Source: an uncultured Desulfovibrio sp.
GTDB lineage: Bacteria; Desulfobacterota; Desulfovibrionia; Desulfovibrionales; Desulfovibrionaceae
Direction: 5' to 3'
DNA length: 48,850 nt
NCBI GenBank assembly: GCA_947038175.1
Contig: CAMQVJ010000012.1
Span: 1 to 48,850 of the forward strand
Position 1 is the first letter of the stretch. Every line of letters starts with the position of its first letter. Below the pieces are notes generated by a model. The model was not told the origin of the DNA. It was given only the letters and a program-made list of their open reading frames with translations, and made no database searches. Both the position numbers and the translations under genes were made by a program. This document shows positions 1 to 9,178 of this stretch, piece after piece.

Positions 1-11
1 ATATCACAACT

Positions 12-117
12 TACGGGGTTTCCAAAGGGATTCAATCCCTTTGGCGGTGGGTTTGGGAGGCAGAGCCTACCAAAAATATCACCTTGTCACGGTGGGCTTG
101 GGAGGCGGAGCCTCCCA
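12..117. repeat. Intergenic palindromic repeat (module B type) at the left edge
   Basis: Downstream of carB lie two hairpins. The first has arms CCAAAGGGATT and AATCCCTTTGG (about 24-46); the second has arms GGGAGGC and GCCTCCC (100-116). The sequence GTTTCCAAAGG...CCTTTGG followed by GG(T/A)GGG/GAGAG is shared with the copies at 5.03-5.19 kb and 10.63-10.75 kb. There is no clear T-run on the carB strand, so this is better read as a dispersed repeat than as a classical terminator, although it may still end transcription. Confidence 0.6.
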
Positions 118-133
118 AATAAAAAGCCCCGTT

Positions 134-3100
134 TTATTTACTTGAGTCGTAGTATTCTTGTAGGCATTGCACTGAGCGTTCGTTGTTTTGCATAGACTCG
201 ATAGCTCTTGCAATGGCTTTTGCGCCTGAAAGAGTTGTTGTGTATGCTACACCGTAGTGCAGGGTTGCTTCACGAATGGCTTTGGAGTCATTCACGGTTT
301 GCTTGCCTGATGCGGTGTTGATAACGAGGGCAATTTCGCCATTCTTTATCATGTCTACTACGTTAGGTCTGCCTTCGTAAACCTTGAGAACGGTTTGCGC
401 GCTGAGTCCTTGATTGCGAAGTAGGGTTGCAGTTCCTGACGTAGCCAAGATTTCAAAGCCTATGTTGGCTAAGGATTGTGCTACTTGAGCAACTTGTGTT
501 TTGTCTCTGTCATTTACAGAGATGAACACTTTGCCCCAGCGAGGGAGTATTTGGCCCGCAGCGATTTGGCCTTTAAGGAAGGCTTCTTCGAAGGTGAGGC
601 CTATGCCCATAACTTCGCCTGTGGAGCGCATTTCTGGCCCAAGCAAAATATCAACCCCTGGGAAGCGCTTGAATGGGAAGACGCTTTCTTTTACAGAAAC
701 GTAGCCGCTCTTGCGCATGCTTTCAGGCTTGAGGTCTGCAATTTTTTGCCCAAGCATAACGAGGGTTGCAAGACGAGGAAGCGGAACGCCTGTTGCTTTT
801 GAAACAAAAGGTGCGGTGCGAGAGGCTCTTGGGTTCACTTCAAGAAGATAGACTGTGCCATCTTTGACAGCGAACTGAATGTTCATAAGCCCGATAACTT
901 GTAGTTCTTTTGCAAGAGCTATAGTTTGACGGCTGATTTCGTCGATAATATCTTGCGGTAAGGAGTGGGGAGGAAGCACACAAGAGGAATCTCCTGAGTG
1001 TATACCTGCTTCTTCGATATGCTCCATAATACCAGCAACATAAACATCTGTTCCGTCGCAAAGTGCGTCCACATCTACTTCGATGGCGTTTTCTAAAAAC
1101 TCATCGATAAGAATAGGATGTTCTGGGGTGTCTGAGCCAACGATATTATTGAAATACTCGTCAAGATCTTCAGGTGCGTAGACAATTTGCATTGCACGGC
1201 CACCAAGAACATAACTTGGTCTTACAATAACGGGATAATTTATTTCAGCAGCCACTTTCTTTGCTTCTGCAAGGGTGGTTACTGTTCCGTTTTCAGGCTG
1301 ATGCAAAGAGAGTTTTTGTACAAGGGCTTGGAAGCGTTCACGATCTTCTGCTCTGTCGATGGCGTCTGGGCTTGTGCCAAGAATAGGCACGCCTGCACGC
1401 ATAAGAGGAACAGCAAGATTGAGAGGTGTTTGCCCACCAAATTGAACAATAACGCCATCTGGCTTTTCTTCTTCAATGATATGCATCACGTCTTCAAAAG
1501 TGAGCGGTTCAAAGTAAAGGCGATCGGAGGTGTCGTAGTCAGTGGAAACGGTTTCAGGGTTTGAGTTCACCATGATGGCTTGCACCCCTGCGTCACGAAG
1601 AGCAAAGGAGGCATGGCAGCAGCAATAGTCAAATTCAATACCTTGTCCAATTCTGTTTGGTCCGCCACCCAGAATAATAACTTTTTTGCCTGTATGTTCA
1701 ACAACTTCTCTGCCACTTTCGTAGGTAGAATAGAAGTATGGAGTTTTTGCTTTGAATTCGCCGGCGCAGGTGTCTACCATATAATAGGCAGGATTTATGC
1801 CTAATTCTTTGCGAAGTCTGCGAACGTCTGATTCAGGGCGCTTCCACATTTGTGAGAGCTGTCCATCGGAAAATCCGTATTCTTTTGCTTTTTTCATGAT
1901 GCTTTTGAGTTCATCGTTATCGGCTGTCATGGAATTTGCAAGGGCAAAATCTGCCAGTACGTTTTCCATGTTCACGATATCTCTGATTTCACGCAAGAAC
2001 CATAAATCGATGGCGCACGCTTCATAGATTTCTTCAAGACTGATGCCTGCTATGATAGCTTGACGAAGAGCAAAAATACGCTTTGAGTTCGGTGTACGAA
2101 CTTGCAGCATGATTTCTTCTTTTGTAGGAAGCTCTGCTTTGAAATTACTTCCAAGACCTTGAACGCCAACCTCAAGAGAGCGCATACCTTTTTGTAAAGC
2201 TTCTTTGAAGGTACGGCCAATAGCCATGGTTTCACCCACGCTCTTCATGGCGGTGGTGAGTTCGTCTTTTGCGCCTGGGAATTTTTCAAAGGTGAAGCGA
2301 GGTATTTTGATAACGCAATAGTCAATTGTTGGTTCAAAACTTGCTAATGTGGTGCGTGTGATATCGTTAGGAAGTTCGTCAAGAGTGTAACCTATGGCGA
2401 GCTTTGTGGCGATTTTAGCGATAGGGAAGCCAGTGGCTTTTGACGCAAGAGCGGATGAACGAGAAACACGAGGGTTCATTTCGATAACGATAAGTTCGCC
2501 ATCAACAGGGTTCATAGCAAACTGTACGTTTGAGCCGCCTGTTTCAACACCAATTTCACGCATGATGGCGATGGTCGCTTCACGAACTTTTTGATATTCA
2601 GGGGTTGAAAGCGTTTGAATAGGGGCAACAGTGATAGAGTCACCTGTATGTACGCCCATAGCGTCGAAGTTTTCAATGGAACATATAATGATGCAGTTAT
2701 CGTTTTTGTCACGTATAACTTCCATTTCAAGTTCTTTCCAACCAAGCACGGATTGCTCAAGCAAAATTTCACTTGTGAGACTTGCGTCAAGACCTGCTGC
2801 GGCAATATCTTCAAGGTCTTCTTGGTTATACGCAATACCACCACCAGCTCCACCCAAGGTGAAAGCAGGGCGGATAATAATAGGAAAAGGCACTCGTGCG
2901 GCAATTTCTCTCACATCATCCATGGTTCTTGCGATATCACTTTTAGGAACTTTAAGCCCAATGCGATTCATAGCATCACGGAAAAGCTCACGGCTTTCTG
3001 CTTTTTCAATAACGTCAGCACGTGCACCAATAAGCTCTACATTACATTCTTTTAGGACGCCCATTTTTTCAAGAGCAAGAGCAGTGTTTAGCCCTGTTTG

Positions 3101-3376
3101 TCCGCCGAGTGTAGGCAGAATTGCGTCAGGTCTTTCTTTACGCACAATAGCCGCAACGGTTTCAGGCTCAATAGGTTCAATGTACGTTCTGTCTGCAAGA
3201 TTAGGATCCGTCATAATGCTTGCAGGATTCGAGTTCACTAAGATGACCTCGTATCCTTCTTCTTTTAGGGCTTTGATCGCTTGTGTTCCAGAATAGTCAA
3301 ATTCACAAGCTTGTCCAATGACGATGGGGCCAGACCCAATCACCATAATACGTTTCAGGTCGGTACGTTTAGGCAT
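134..3376 (-). CDS. carB: Carbamoyl-phosphate synthase large subunit
   Basis: This is the large, synthetase subunit of carbamoyl-phosphate synthase. It makes carbamoyl phosphate from bicarbonate, ATP and ammonia delivered by CarA, feeding pyrimidine and arginine synthesis in the cytosol. The protein is 1080 residues, close to the usual ~1070. It shows the internal duplication typical of the family: two ATP-grasp halves, each opening with a GSGP/GGGPxxIGQxxEFDY nucleotide-binding start (near residues 14 and 570), and glycine loops [12 protein letters not shown] and [11 protein letters not shown]. The last ~130 residues are the MGS-like allosteric domain ([11 protein letters not shown]). The start is supported by GGAG about 6 nt upstream. 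No carA is in the window, so the two subunits are not encoded side by side here. A 20-nt inverted repeat lies in the leader. Confidence 0.98.
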   Translation of the reverse strand: MPKRTDLKRIMVIGSGPIVIGQACEFDYSGTQAIKALKEEGYEVILVNSNPASIMTDPNLADRTYIEPIEPETVAAIVRKERPDAILPTLGGQTGLNTALALEKMGVLKECNVELIGARADVIEKAESRELFRDAMNRIGLKVPKSDIARTMDDVREIAARVPFPIIIRPAFTLGGAGGGIAYNQEDLEDIAAAGLDASLTSEILLEQSVLGWKELEMEVIRDKNDNCIIICSIENFDAMGVHTGDSITVAPIQTLSTPEYQKVREATIAIMREIGVETGGSNVQFAMNPVDGELIVIEMNPRVSRSSALASKATGFPIAKIATKLAIGYTLDELPNDITRTTLASFEPTIDYCVIKIPRFTFEKFPGAKDELTTAMKSVGETMAIGRTFKEALQKGMRSLEVGVQGLGSNFKAELPTKEEIMLQVRTPNSKRIFALRQAIIAGISLEEIYEACAIDLWFLREIRDIVNMENVLADFALANSMTADNDELKSIMKKAKEYGFSDGQLSQMWKRPESDVRRLRKELGINPAYYMVDTCAGEFKAKTPYFYSTYESGREVVEHTGKKVIILGGGPNRIGQGIEFDYCCCHASFALRDAGVQAIMVNSNPETVSTDYDTSDRLYFEPLTFEDVMHIIEEEKPDGVIVQFGGQTPLNLAVPLMRAGVPILGTSPDAIDRAEDRERFQALVQKLSLHQPENGTVTTLAEAKKVAAEINYPVIVRPSYVLGGRAMQIVYAPEDLDEYFNNIVGSDTPEHPILIDEFLENAIEVDVDALCDGTDVYVAGIMEHIEEAGIHSGDSSCVLPPHSLPQDIIDEISRQTIALAKELQVIGLMNIQFAVKDGTVYLLEVNPRASRTAPFVSKATGVPLPRLATLVMLGQKIADLKPESMRKSGYVSVKESVFPFKRFPGVDILLGPEMRSTGEVMGIGLTFEEAFLKGQIAAGQILPRWGKVFISVNDRDKTQVAQVAQSLANIGFEILATSGTATLLRNQGLSAQTVLKVYEGRPNVVDMIKNGEIALVINTASGKQTVNDSKAIREATLHYGVAYTTTLSGAKAIARAIESMQNNERSVQCLQEYYDSSK

Positions 3377-3407
3377 TATTCACTCCTTCAATTATTGTAC
3401 TAAATAT

Positions 3408-3427
3408 GTCTTATTGGATAATAAGAC
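3408..3427. promoter_or_regulatory. Inverted repeat in the carB leader
   Basis: A perfect 8-bp inverted repeat (GTCTTATT, 4-nt centre, AATAAGAC) lies about 32 nt upstream of the carB start codon, between the likely promoter and the ribosome binding site. It could be an operator or a small leader hairpin. It does not match an ArgR or PurR box that I recognise. Confidence 0.35.
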
Positions 3428-3545
3428 GTCCTTAACCTTGCGTTTTACCGCTTTATGTTTTTGAGGAAATGCGTTGTCACCATTAGTGATTCGGCATATC
3501 TCTCAGTTTGAGAATACTGTTATCTAAAGTATAAGGGACAATCTC

Positions 3546-3573
3546 AAAAAAAAAGGCACTGTGTGCCTTTAAA
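3546..3573 (-). terminator. Rho-independent terminator of the tatA-ACT operon
   Basis: On the minus strand an AAAGGCAC / GTGCC(TTT) hairpin with a 3-nt loop is followed by nine T residues, about 12 nt after the stop codon of the ACT-domain gene. Confidence 0.85.
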
Positions 3574-3584
3574 ATGGAGAAAGA

Positions 3585-4013
3585 TTAACCCGATACTTTG
3601 GAAGCAGGAAGAATGGGGATATCCTTCTTCTGTAAAACTTCAAGAGCCGCTTCGGTGTGATCAAAGCGGAAAATCAGTGTTGCAAAATTTGTTTTTGGCT
3701 GCACGTAGGCATACATATATTCTACGTTAACTTGTGCTTCGCCTAAAACGCTCAGAATATAATGCAAGCCACCTGGGGTGTCGTTTACTTGAACAGCAAC
3801 AACGCTCGTTCTGCCAACAGTAAAGCCACGCTCACGCAACATGCTTTTTGCTCTTTCAGTGTCGTCAACGATAAGGCGCAATATGCCAAAATCGGAAGTA
3901 TCAGCTAAAGAAAGGGCTCGTATATTAATTTTAGCTTCGGAAAGGGCTGCGGTAACTTCTACAAGCCGTCCCGCTTTATTTTCTAAAAAGATAGATATTT
4001 GTTCAACAATCAT
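3585..4013 (-). CDS. Tandem ACT-domain protein
   Basis: A 142-residue cytosolic protein built of two ACT domains (about residues 3-68 and 70-140), the small regulatory folds that bind amino acids. The first opens with ISIFLENKAGRL and the second carries NDTPGGLHYILSVL, both typical ACT beta-alpha starts with the glycine at the ligand turn. No catalytic domain is attached, so it matches stand-alone amino-acid-binding ACT proteins (COG4747 type), often found near phenylacetate-CoA ligase genes. Here it instead follows tatA with a 25-nt gap on the same strand, so the two are probably co-transcribed. GGGAGG lies 7 nt before the ATG. The ligand cannot be read from sequence. Confidence 0.9.
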   Translation of the reverse strand: MIVEQISIFLENKAGRLVEVTAALSEAKINIRALSLADTSDFGILRLIVDDTERAKSMLRERGFTVGRTSVVAVQVNDTPGGLHYILSVLGEAQVNVEYMYAYVQPKTNFATLIFRFDHTEAALEVLQKKDIPILPASKVSG

Positions 4014-4038
4014 TGATTACCTCCCACAGAATATGGTT

Positions 4039-4290
4039 TTAACTTTTATGCTCTTCTGCTTGTTCAGCACGAGAGCTTGTGGTTTCTGATTGTTTATGGT
4101 CAATATTGTCCATTTTTTCAGAAGGCTTTTTTGCAGAAATATCAATTTCATCAGGCTCACTAGCCCCTTGACGAAAATTACGAATGGCTTTACCAAGTCC
4201 GCCACCAATTTCTGGCAAACGTTTGGCGCCAAAAACAACAAGCACAAGAACTAGAATTATAAGCAGTTCATGCATGCCAATACCAAACAT
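4039..4290 (-). CDS. tatA: Sec-independent protein translocase TatA
   Basis: TatA forms the membrane channel component of the twin-arginine system, which exports folded proteins. The sequence has one N-terminal membrane helix (residues ~5-20, [20 protein letters not shown]), the FGxKRLPE hinge, an amphipathic helix with [14 protein letters not shown], and a polar tail. I choose the ATG at 4290, 83 residues, because GGAGG lies 5 nt before it. The upstream ATG at 4302 would put that Shine-Dalgarno inside the coding region and has no good site of its own. No tatB or tatC gene is adjacent, as in other Desulfovibrionaceae where tat genes can be scattered. The ACT gene follows 25 nt downstream. Confidence 0.93.
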   Translation of the reverse strand: MFGIGMHELLIILVLVLVVFGAKRLPEIGGGLGKAIRNFRQGASEPDEIDISAKKPSEKMDNIDHKQSETTSSRAEQAEEHKS

Positions 4291-4476
4291 AGAAGCCTCC
4301 ATTTTTTCTGTGAGTTTTTTTAGACGCTTACACTTTGCTTATTGGTAAATAAACCACGCAAGTCGCGCACTCACTCGGTGAGTATACCCATCAAGTTTCA
4401 TTTGGTCAAGAAAAGTATGAGGTTTTTAAGGCAAAAATAGAAAGAGGACGGAGGGAGACAGGGCATTTCAATTTAC

Positions 4477-4547
4477 TTTTTTGGGGGAGTTGAACTCCCC
4501 CAAAGCCCCCACATTACGTATTTTTATAAACAAAGTTTCCAAAAATA
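4477..4547. repeat. Intergenic palindromic repeat (module A plus linker)
   Basis: A perfect palindrome GGGGGAGTT/AACTCCCCC is followed by a linker with CCCCCACATTACGTATTTTT, then ATAAACAAAG and TTTCCAAAAATA. The same palindrome and linker occur in reverse orientation at 10.69-10.75 kb and the linker again at 5.09-5.13 kb. The repeat ends exactly at the stop codon of the next gene (4548), so its arrival may have set that gene's 3' end. Confidence 0.75.
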
Positions 4548-4865
4548 CTAGTCAAAATCACCAATGTGTATGGTGGCTGTTTTTGTAAGATATTCATCAC
4601 GTTGTTTTCTTTTGCATTCTCTGTATTCGGAAAGTACATTAGTAAGCTCTTCTTCCCCTACGAGAGGGGCGAGAAAGCCTAAATAGTTTTCATCAATGGG
4701 AATAAACGCTTCAAAATCTTTTGCTTCTTCTATTTCACCAGCGTGTTCAAGGCGGAAAACTTCATCGAGAACAGATTTACCAAGGCTTCTGAGCTTATCG
4801 GTAAGGCCTTTTTCTTCTTCACGCATGATAGCTAAACCTAATTCGTGGCGTTCTTTCGTTGTCAT
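4548..4865 (-). CDS. Small hypothetical protein
   Basis: I do not recognise this protein. From the preferred ATG at 4865 (AAGGGA about 9 nt upstream) it has 105 residues; an upstream ATG at 4904 would add 13 residues that lack a ribosome binding site. It is highly charged and mostly helical, with many Glu and Lys residues (EEEKGLTDKLRSLGKSVLDE, then ECKRKQRDEYL), no signal peptide and no membrane segment, so it should be soluble. The stop codon coincides with the edge of a dispersed repeat. It is isolated between repeat-rich gaps on both sides, so the context says nothing about its role. Confidence 0.6.
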   Translation of the reverse strand: MTTKERHELGLAIMREEEKGLTDKLRSLGKSVLDEVFRLEHAGEIEEAKDFEAFIPIDENYLGFLAPLVGEEELTNVLSEYRECKRKQRDEYLTKTATIHIGDFD

Positions 4866-5029
4866 GATCGTATTCCCTTTTTTATAGTGATAATGAATCC
4901 GCACATGTTTTTAGCATTGAACGGTAAAGCTGCATCAATCCATAAAACCAGTATTGTAAGGCTTTTTACATATCAAATGAAATAAAAAAACTAAGGCTGT
5001 GTATAAAAACGAATAAAAGAAATAGCTTA

Positions 5030-5192
5030 TGAGGTTTCCAAAGGACATCATGTCTTTGGTGGAGAGTGTGAGAGTCCCCCTCTCCATTATGTGTTTTTAT
5101 AAATAAAGCTTACAAAAAACATTAAAATATGAGGTTTCCAAAGGACATCATGTCCTTTGGTGGAGAGTGTGAGAGGCAAAGCCTTTCACATT
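5030..5192. repeat. Modular intergenic repeat array: B - linker - B
   Basis: Two near-identical copies of GAGGTTTCCAAAGGACATCA followed by TGTC(C)TTTGGTGGAGAGTGTGAGAG start at 5031 and 5131, 100 bp apart. Between them is a linker (CCCCCTCTCCATTATGTGTT, then TTTATAAATAAAGCTTAC) homologous to that at 4.5 kb. The rest of the gap between 4866 and 5233 is AT-rich and shows no gene. Confidence 0.8.
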
Positions 5193-5233
5193 TACCATAC
5201 GACCATACTACCATAACAACTTAATAACATATA

Positions 5234-8014
5234 TTAAAGACGCATGCTGTTTTTGCGAACTTCGGCGGCTTCGGGGAAGCGGCCTTGCGCTTCAAGGGCT
5301 CTTGCAAGTTCGGCCCAAGCGGATCGCCTCCATGGAAGTAGTGCCACGCTTTGCCTTGCGAGAACTTCTGCAAGTTCTGCGTCTTCACCACCGTCAAGAT
5401 ATAAACCTGCAAGTAGTTGTAAACTCACCGCATCTTCTGCGTTTTTTTGCAGGGCTAATTGGAGAAGCTCACGTGCTCGTTCTTTTTGATTTTGTAAGGA
5501 GTAAAGTCTTGCTAGACATCTAAAAGGCACGGAACTATTGGGATTGTCGATACTTGCTTTTGTGTACTGCTCGAAGGCATCGTCGAAGGTTTTTTCTTTT
5601 TCTGCGATTTCTCCGAGGCGAATACGGGCAAAGAGGTGATTCTTTTCTTGGTTGAGGCAAACTAAAAAATATTCTTTTGCTTTGTCTCTGTCATCAAGGG
5701 CAAGGTTTGCTGTGCCAAGATTATAACAGGTTGCGGCGTCTTTGCTGTGCCTAGCGTAGGCAACCTCAAAGGCGTTTCTTGCTTCTGTATGCCTGCCTAG
5801 TTCTGCAAGGCAAACTCCAAGAGAATTCCATGCAAGAATATTGTCACCGTCGGCTAAAAGGGCGAGGCGGTATTCTTCAACAGCACCAAAGGTGTCGCCT
5901 TGGCTGAATTTTCTATCCGCACTGATATTGATAGCTAAACTATTCAAAATCCCCACGTGTGGTTCTGGTAAAAGCATGGCGTAATCAAGAGCTTTTCTGC
6001 AAGCGTCCCACATATCCGCAGGGCGAAAACGTAGAAAAGGATAAGAGGCTATGCCGACGGCGCAGGGCACGTTGAATCTTTCTTCAATGAGTACGCCTAT
6101 TTTTATGTAGATTTCCTCAAGTGCTTTTCCGTCCATATGCGGATGATAGAGAATTAAACTATTAAAACTCATACTACCTATAATGGGTACGGTGTTATTT
6201 ACGGGGAAGTCTTTGAAATAAATATCCAGTTCTCTGGCGATATCTTTCATGGAAAAATCATGGGAATTTTTATCGTGATCTATTTCATTAAGGGGATTGC
6301 TTGTGTCCGCTAAATGATTTTTTTCTCCACGGGTAGCAGTAGTGCTTTGCGCTTGGGAAAGAGATTTATCCGTGTCTGTTTGATTTGATAAGGCTTTAGA
6401 ATATTCGTTAAACTTTGTTGTTTTTGCGCTTCTACTTTTCTGCTTTTCCCATTGGATACGTATAAGAGACAGGGAGAAATCTTTTATTTTTTCTACACTG
6501 ACTTGATCCGTCACAACGCTCATAAAGTCTCGGTAAGCGTAGAATAATGTTCCGTCTTCGTTTAGCACTTCGCTTTGTGAACGGCTTTGGGGAATATATT
6601 GTAAAAAATCGCCTTCTTCAATGTTTTTTGCAGGATCGCTTAACATGAGAATTTCAGCTTCTGATAACCTTTCCCCTATTTTGCGTAATAAAATTTCTCC
6701 TTTATAACGCAAATGCTCAACGTCTGCCCATACACTAAAACACATGCTTTCTTGCGCGCCGTCTTCTTTTCCTAAATTCACACGGACTTGAGAATAGGGC
6801 AAAATGTCTTCAACACTACCACCCTGTAGTAATATTTGTTTGAATGCAAGGCTTGTTCCTGCGATATGAAGGGCTTCTTTGTCTATGGCAATACCCTTTT
6901 TATTGGGCATGCTTTTTAGTCGTTGCGCCGCTGTGCGGGCTTTATGTAAAAGTAGGTGAGGAATTTCTGCGCTATCTCTAGAATCTGCCGTGCCGTCCCA
7001 GTCTTGTGGGAAAAGAGCATAACCTGCGCAGAGTTTTGCTTCCACAAGTTCACTCAAATTTTCCATACTCGCAAGCATAGTAGCCACGGGCATGGCGTCC
7101 ATGGATTCTTCAAGAAAAATACATTGGCTTGTGAGATTTTCCATCATGCGTCTTGTGGCACCAGGAAAAAGAATGGCAAAGCTATCGTTATCAAGCATAG
7201 TGCAAAGAGCATCTTCTGGAATAATATCTTGTATTTTTTGTGAAAAAGACACAAATATTTGCTCTGCTACTGCAAAACCATAAAATTTACGAATATAATC
7301 AAGGCCAAGAACAGGCAAAACCATAAGCCCAACACTACTTTGACGTTCAACATGCCCGTCTTTTAGATAGTCTTGCGTGTCTTCTAATAATTCTGAATAA
7401 ATATTAGTGGCAAAACCATTAAATACGTGCTCATTATCTGTTAGGATGTTGACGTCTTCGCCGTTTTCACTATGCACATTAGCCGCCGCAGAACGGAAAA
7501 AAGATTGCGCATAAAAATCTGTTATTCCTGATATTTCCCTTTGCAATCTTGCCATGAAATATTGGGAGCGCATAAGGTGACAAAGTTCGTCAAGTTCGCT
7601 GAGTTTTATATAGTAGAGTTTATCAAGGCAAAGCTGTGCAAACTTAGGAAGCTGTGCTATTGCGTGTTTATCTAAAGAAACCTCACGCAGAAGCAAAACA
7701 CCAAGCAGAGCGTTTTCACGGCGCAAAGGCAAAAGAATTTTTCTTTCGTCTTCTAAATATTGAACATCGGGTAATTCGTCTTGTGTTGGAAAATAGAGAG
7801 CATGGGCTTCAAAACTAATGAGTTTAGAAAAATCACGGCAAAGCACATCCTCGTATTTGAGAAGATCACGGCGAACAAGGGAGGGTTTTCTTCCTTTCAC
7901 AGCGCCCGTTGTAGCGGTACTTAGCGCCGCCCCTAAGGATTGAGTCAAGGTATCGGCATAACTGAGGTTTGCGTCAGAACCTTGTTTTTGAGAATCCTGT
8001 GTTTTTTTTGCCAT
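5234..8014 (-). CDS. Large TPR protein with degenerate GGDEF-like domains
   Basis: A 926-residue soluble protein, without signal peptide or membrane helix. The N-terminal ~190 residues look like a divergent sensory (GAF-like) region. At about residues 225-345 a region with the order of a diguanylate cyclase (GLDYIRKFYGFAVAEQIF, then LDNDSFAILFPG) has DNDSF where GGDEF would be. A second weak copy (IYIKIGVLIEERF...AVGIASYP) precedes the C-terminal third, which is a run of about five or six TPR units (for example AWNSLGVCLAELGRHTEARN, AATCYNLGTANLALDDRDKA). Active cyclase activity is unlikely. Family knowledge suggests a scaffold or signalling role; this is inference. GGAG lies 6 nt before the ATG. 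It stands 46 nt downstream of the LysO-type exporter gene and may be co-transcribed with it. Confidence 0.75.
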   Translation of the reverse strand: MAKKTQDSQKQGSDANLSYADTLTQSLGAALSTATTGAVKGRKPSLVRRDLLKYEDVLCRDFSKLISFEAHALYFPTQDELPDVQYLEDERKILLPLRRENALLGVLLLREVSLDKHAIAQLPKFAQLCLDKLYYIKLSELDELCHLMRSQYFMARLQREISGITDFYAQSFFRSAAANVHSENGEDVNILTDNEHVFNGFATNIYSELLEDTQDYLKDGHVERQSSVGLMVLPVLGLDYIRKFYGFAVAEQIFVSFSQKIQDIIPEDALCTMLDNDSFAILFPGATRRMMENLTSQCIFLEESMDAMPVATMLASMENLSELVEAKLCAGYALFPQDWDGTADSRDSAEIPHLLLHKARTAAQRLKSMPNKKGIAIDKEALHIAGTSLAFKQILLQGGSVEDILPYSQVRVNLGKEDGAQESMCFSVWADVEHLRYKGEILLRKIGERLSEAEILMLSDPAKNIEEGDFLQYIPQSRSQSEVLNEDGTLFYAYRDFMSVVTDQVSVEKIKDFSLSLIRIQWEKQKSRSAKTTKFNEYSKALSNQTDTDKSLSQAQSTTATRGEKNHLADTSNPLNEIDHDKNSHDFSMKDIARELDIYFKDFPVNNTVPIIGSMSFNSLILYHPHMDGKALEEIYIKIGVLIEERFNVPCAVGIASYPFLRFRPADMWDACRKALDYAMLLPEPHVGILNSLAINISADRKFSQGDTFGAVEEYRLALLADGDNILAWNSLGVCLAELGRHTEARNAFEVAYARHSKDAATCYNLGTANLALDDRDKAKEYFLVCLNQEKNHLFARIRLGEIAEKEKTFDDAFEQYTKASIDNPNSSVPFRCLARLYSLQNQKERARELLQLALQKNAEDAVSLQLLAGLYLDGGEDAELAEVLARQSVALLPWRRSAWAELARALEAQGRFPEAAEVRKNSMRL

Positions 8015-8060
8015 GAAAATCTCCGAGTCGTAAGGTGTTCAAGTCATAATATATTAAAAT

Positions 8061-9086
8061 TTATGCAAAATAAAGTAGAAAAGAGAGCAAAAGAGGCACA
8101 ATGAGCGTGAGAAAAACTCCTGAAAAAATAGCGATGATGGCGTAACGCTCACCGCAGTATTTTGCGATAACAGGCAGTGAACTATCGTTTGATGTTGCTC
8201 CGCCAGCCATAACAGGCCCTAAGCGTCCGAAATAACGCACCATAAGCGGGGCGAGTACTAAAGTAAGAATTTCTCGTATCATATTAGCAAGAAGCGCCAC
8301 TGAACCGAGCGCAGGGCTGATTTCTTGAGAAATCATGGTGGAAGATAAACTGTAATACCCTAAACCAATACCCACCGCCATGGCATCAATAATCCTTAAA
8401 TCAGGAAAAATCAAACACGCAAGGGGGCTGGCGAGTAATGTGCAAACAACGGTTACAAAAGGAACGAGTAATATCTTGCCTTTAAGTTCTCGTAAAATAC
8501 GAAAGGCTTGTAAGTCAAAACCAACGCTCATACCTGCTAAAAATAAAAGAATGTAGAGCGTCCATGCTGCGGCGTTGCCCATTGCCCATTCCATTGGAAT
8601 CATAGGGTATGCGCCTAACAAAATTCCGCCTATAAAAAAAGTAAGTACAATAAGTGAATCTTTTAAGGCGCTGAGCTTACTTTGCTTTTCACTGTCGCTG
8701 TTTTTTGGTGTGCAATCGTTTTTTACCAGTTCTGGTGCGATGCCTTGTTTTTTTTCTTCTCGATTAATACATTCTCTTTCTTCCCATTCTCTTGCTTCTT
8801 GGTTTGATAAAAAAGCATCGGGAAAAGCATAACGGCCTAAAACGCCACCGCCCATAATAGTGCCAAGTGTGGCAAAAAGACTGATGAGAAGCGCTTGTAA
8901 TCCAAGGCTGTCTAACTGCCCCATAAGGGTGGAATCAAGCCCAAGCCCTATTCCTAAAATAAAGAGCAAAATCCAAACAGAAAAGTTAAGCGCATGCCCG
9001 ACAAATACTTGTGTAGCAGTGCTTTTTCTGAATAAAAAACCAACAGGCATACCTGCAAGAATGGTTAGAATAGCAATTATCATCAT
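8061..9086 (-). CDS. LysO-family (DUF340) amino-acid exporter
   Basis: A 341-residue inner-membrane protein of the LysO/YbjE family; the E. coli member exports lysine and its toxic analogue thialysine. There are roughly eight to ten hydrophobic segments, in two blocks separated by a charged loop (about residues 112-142, rich in Glu and Lys). The N-terminal block carries LGIGLGLDS and the C-terminal block LFLAGMSVGFDL, ending with the family signature AGGATSNDSSLPVI near residue 295. Length is typical. Two ATGs in tandem (9086 and 9083) are both possible starts, and neither has a strong Shine-Dalgarno. Substrate is assigned only by family. Confidence 0.85.
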   Translation of the reverse strand: MMIIAILTILAGMPVGFLFRKSTATQVFVGHALNFSVWILLFILGIGLGLDSTLMGQLDSLGLQALLISLFATLGTIMGGGVLGRYAFPDAFLSNQEAREWEERECINREEKKQGIAPELVKNDCTPKNSDSEKQSKLSALKDSLIVLTFFIGGILLGAYPMIPMEWAMGNAAAWTLYILLFLAGMSVGFDLQAFRILRELKGKILLVPFVTVVCTLLASPLACLIFPDLRIIDAMAVGIGLGYYSLSSTMISQEISPALGSVALLANMIREILTLVLAPLMVRYFGRLGPVMAGGATSNDSSLPVIAKYCGERYAIIAIFSGVFLTLIVPLLLSFLLYFA

Positions 9087-9178
9087 GGCAATTTAGTCTC
9101 GACTTTTATAAGGTATGTTTGAATGCTCTGTTTTTATACGGTGGCATCAATTTTTATTTTCTTCGTGCTTATTGGTCT

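Noticed and set aside
100-116. Rho-independent terminator of carB
   Set aside because: The hairpin is good but lacks a T-run on the carB strand; reported as a repeat instead.
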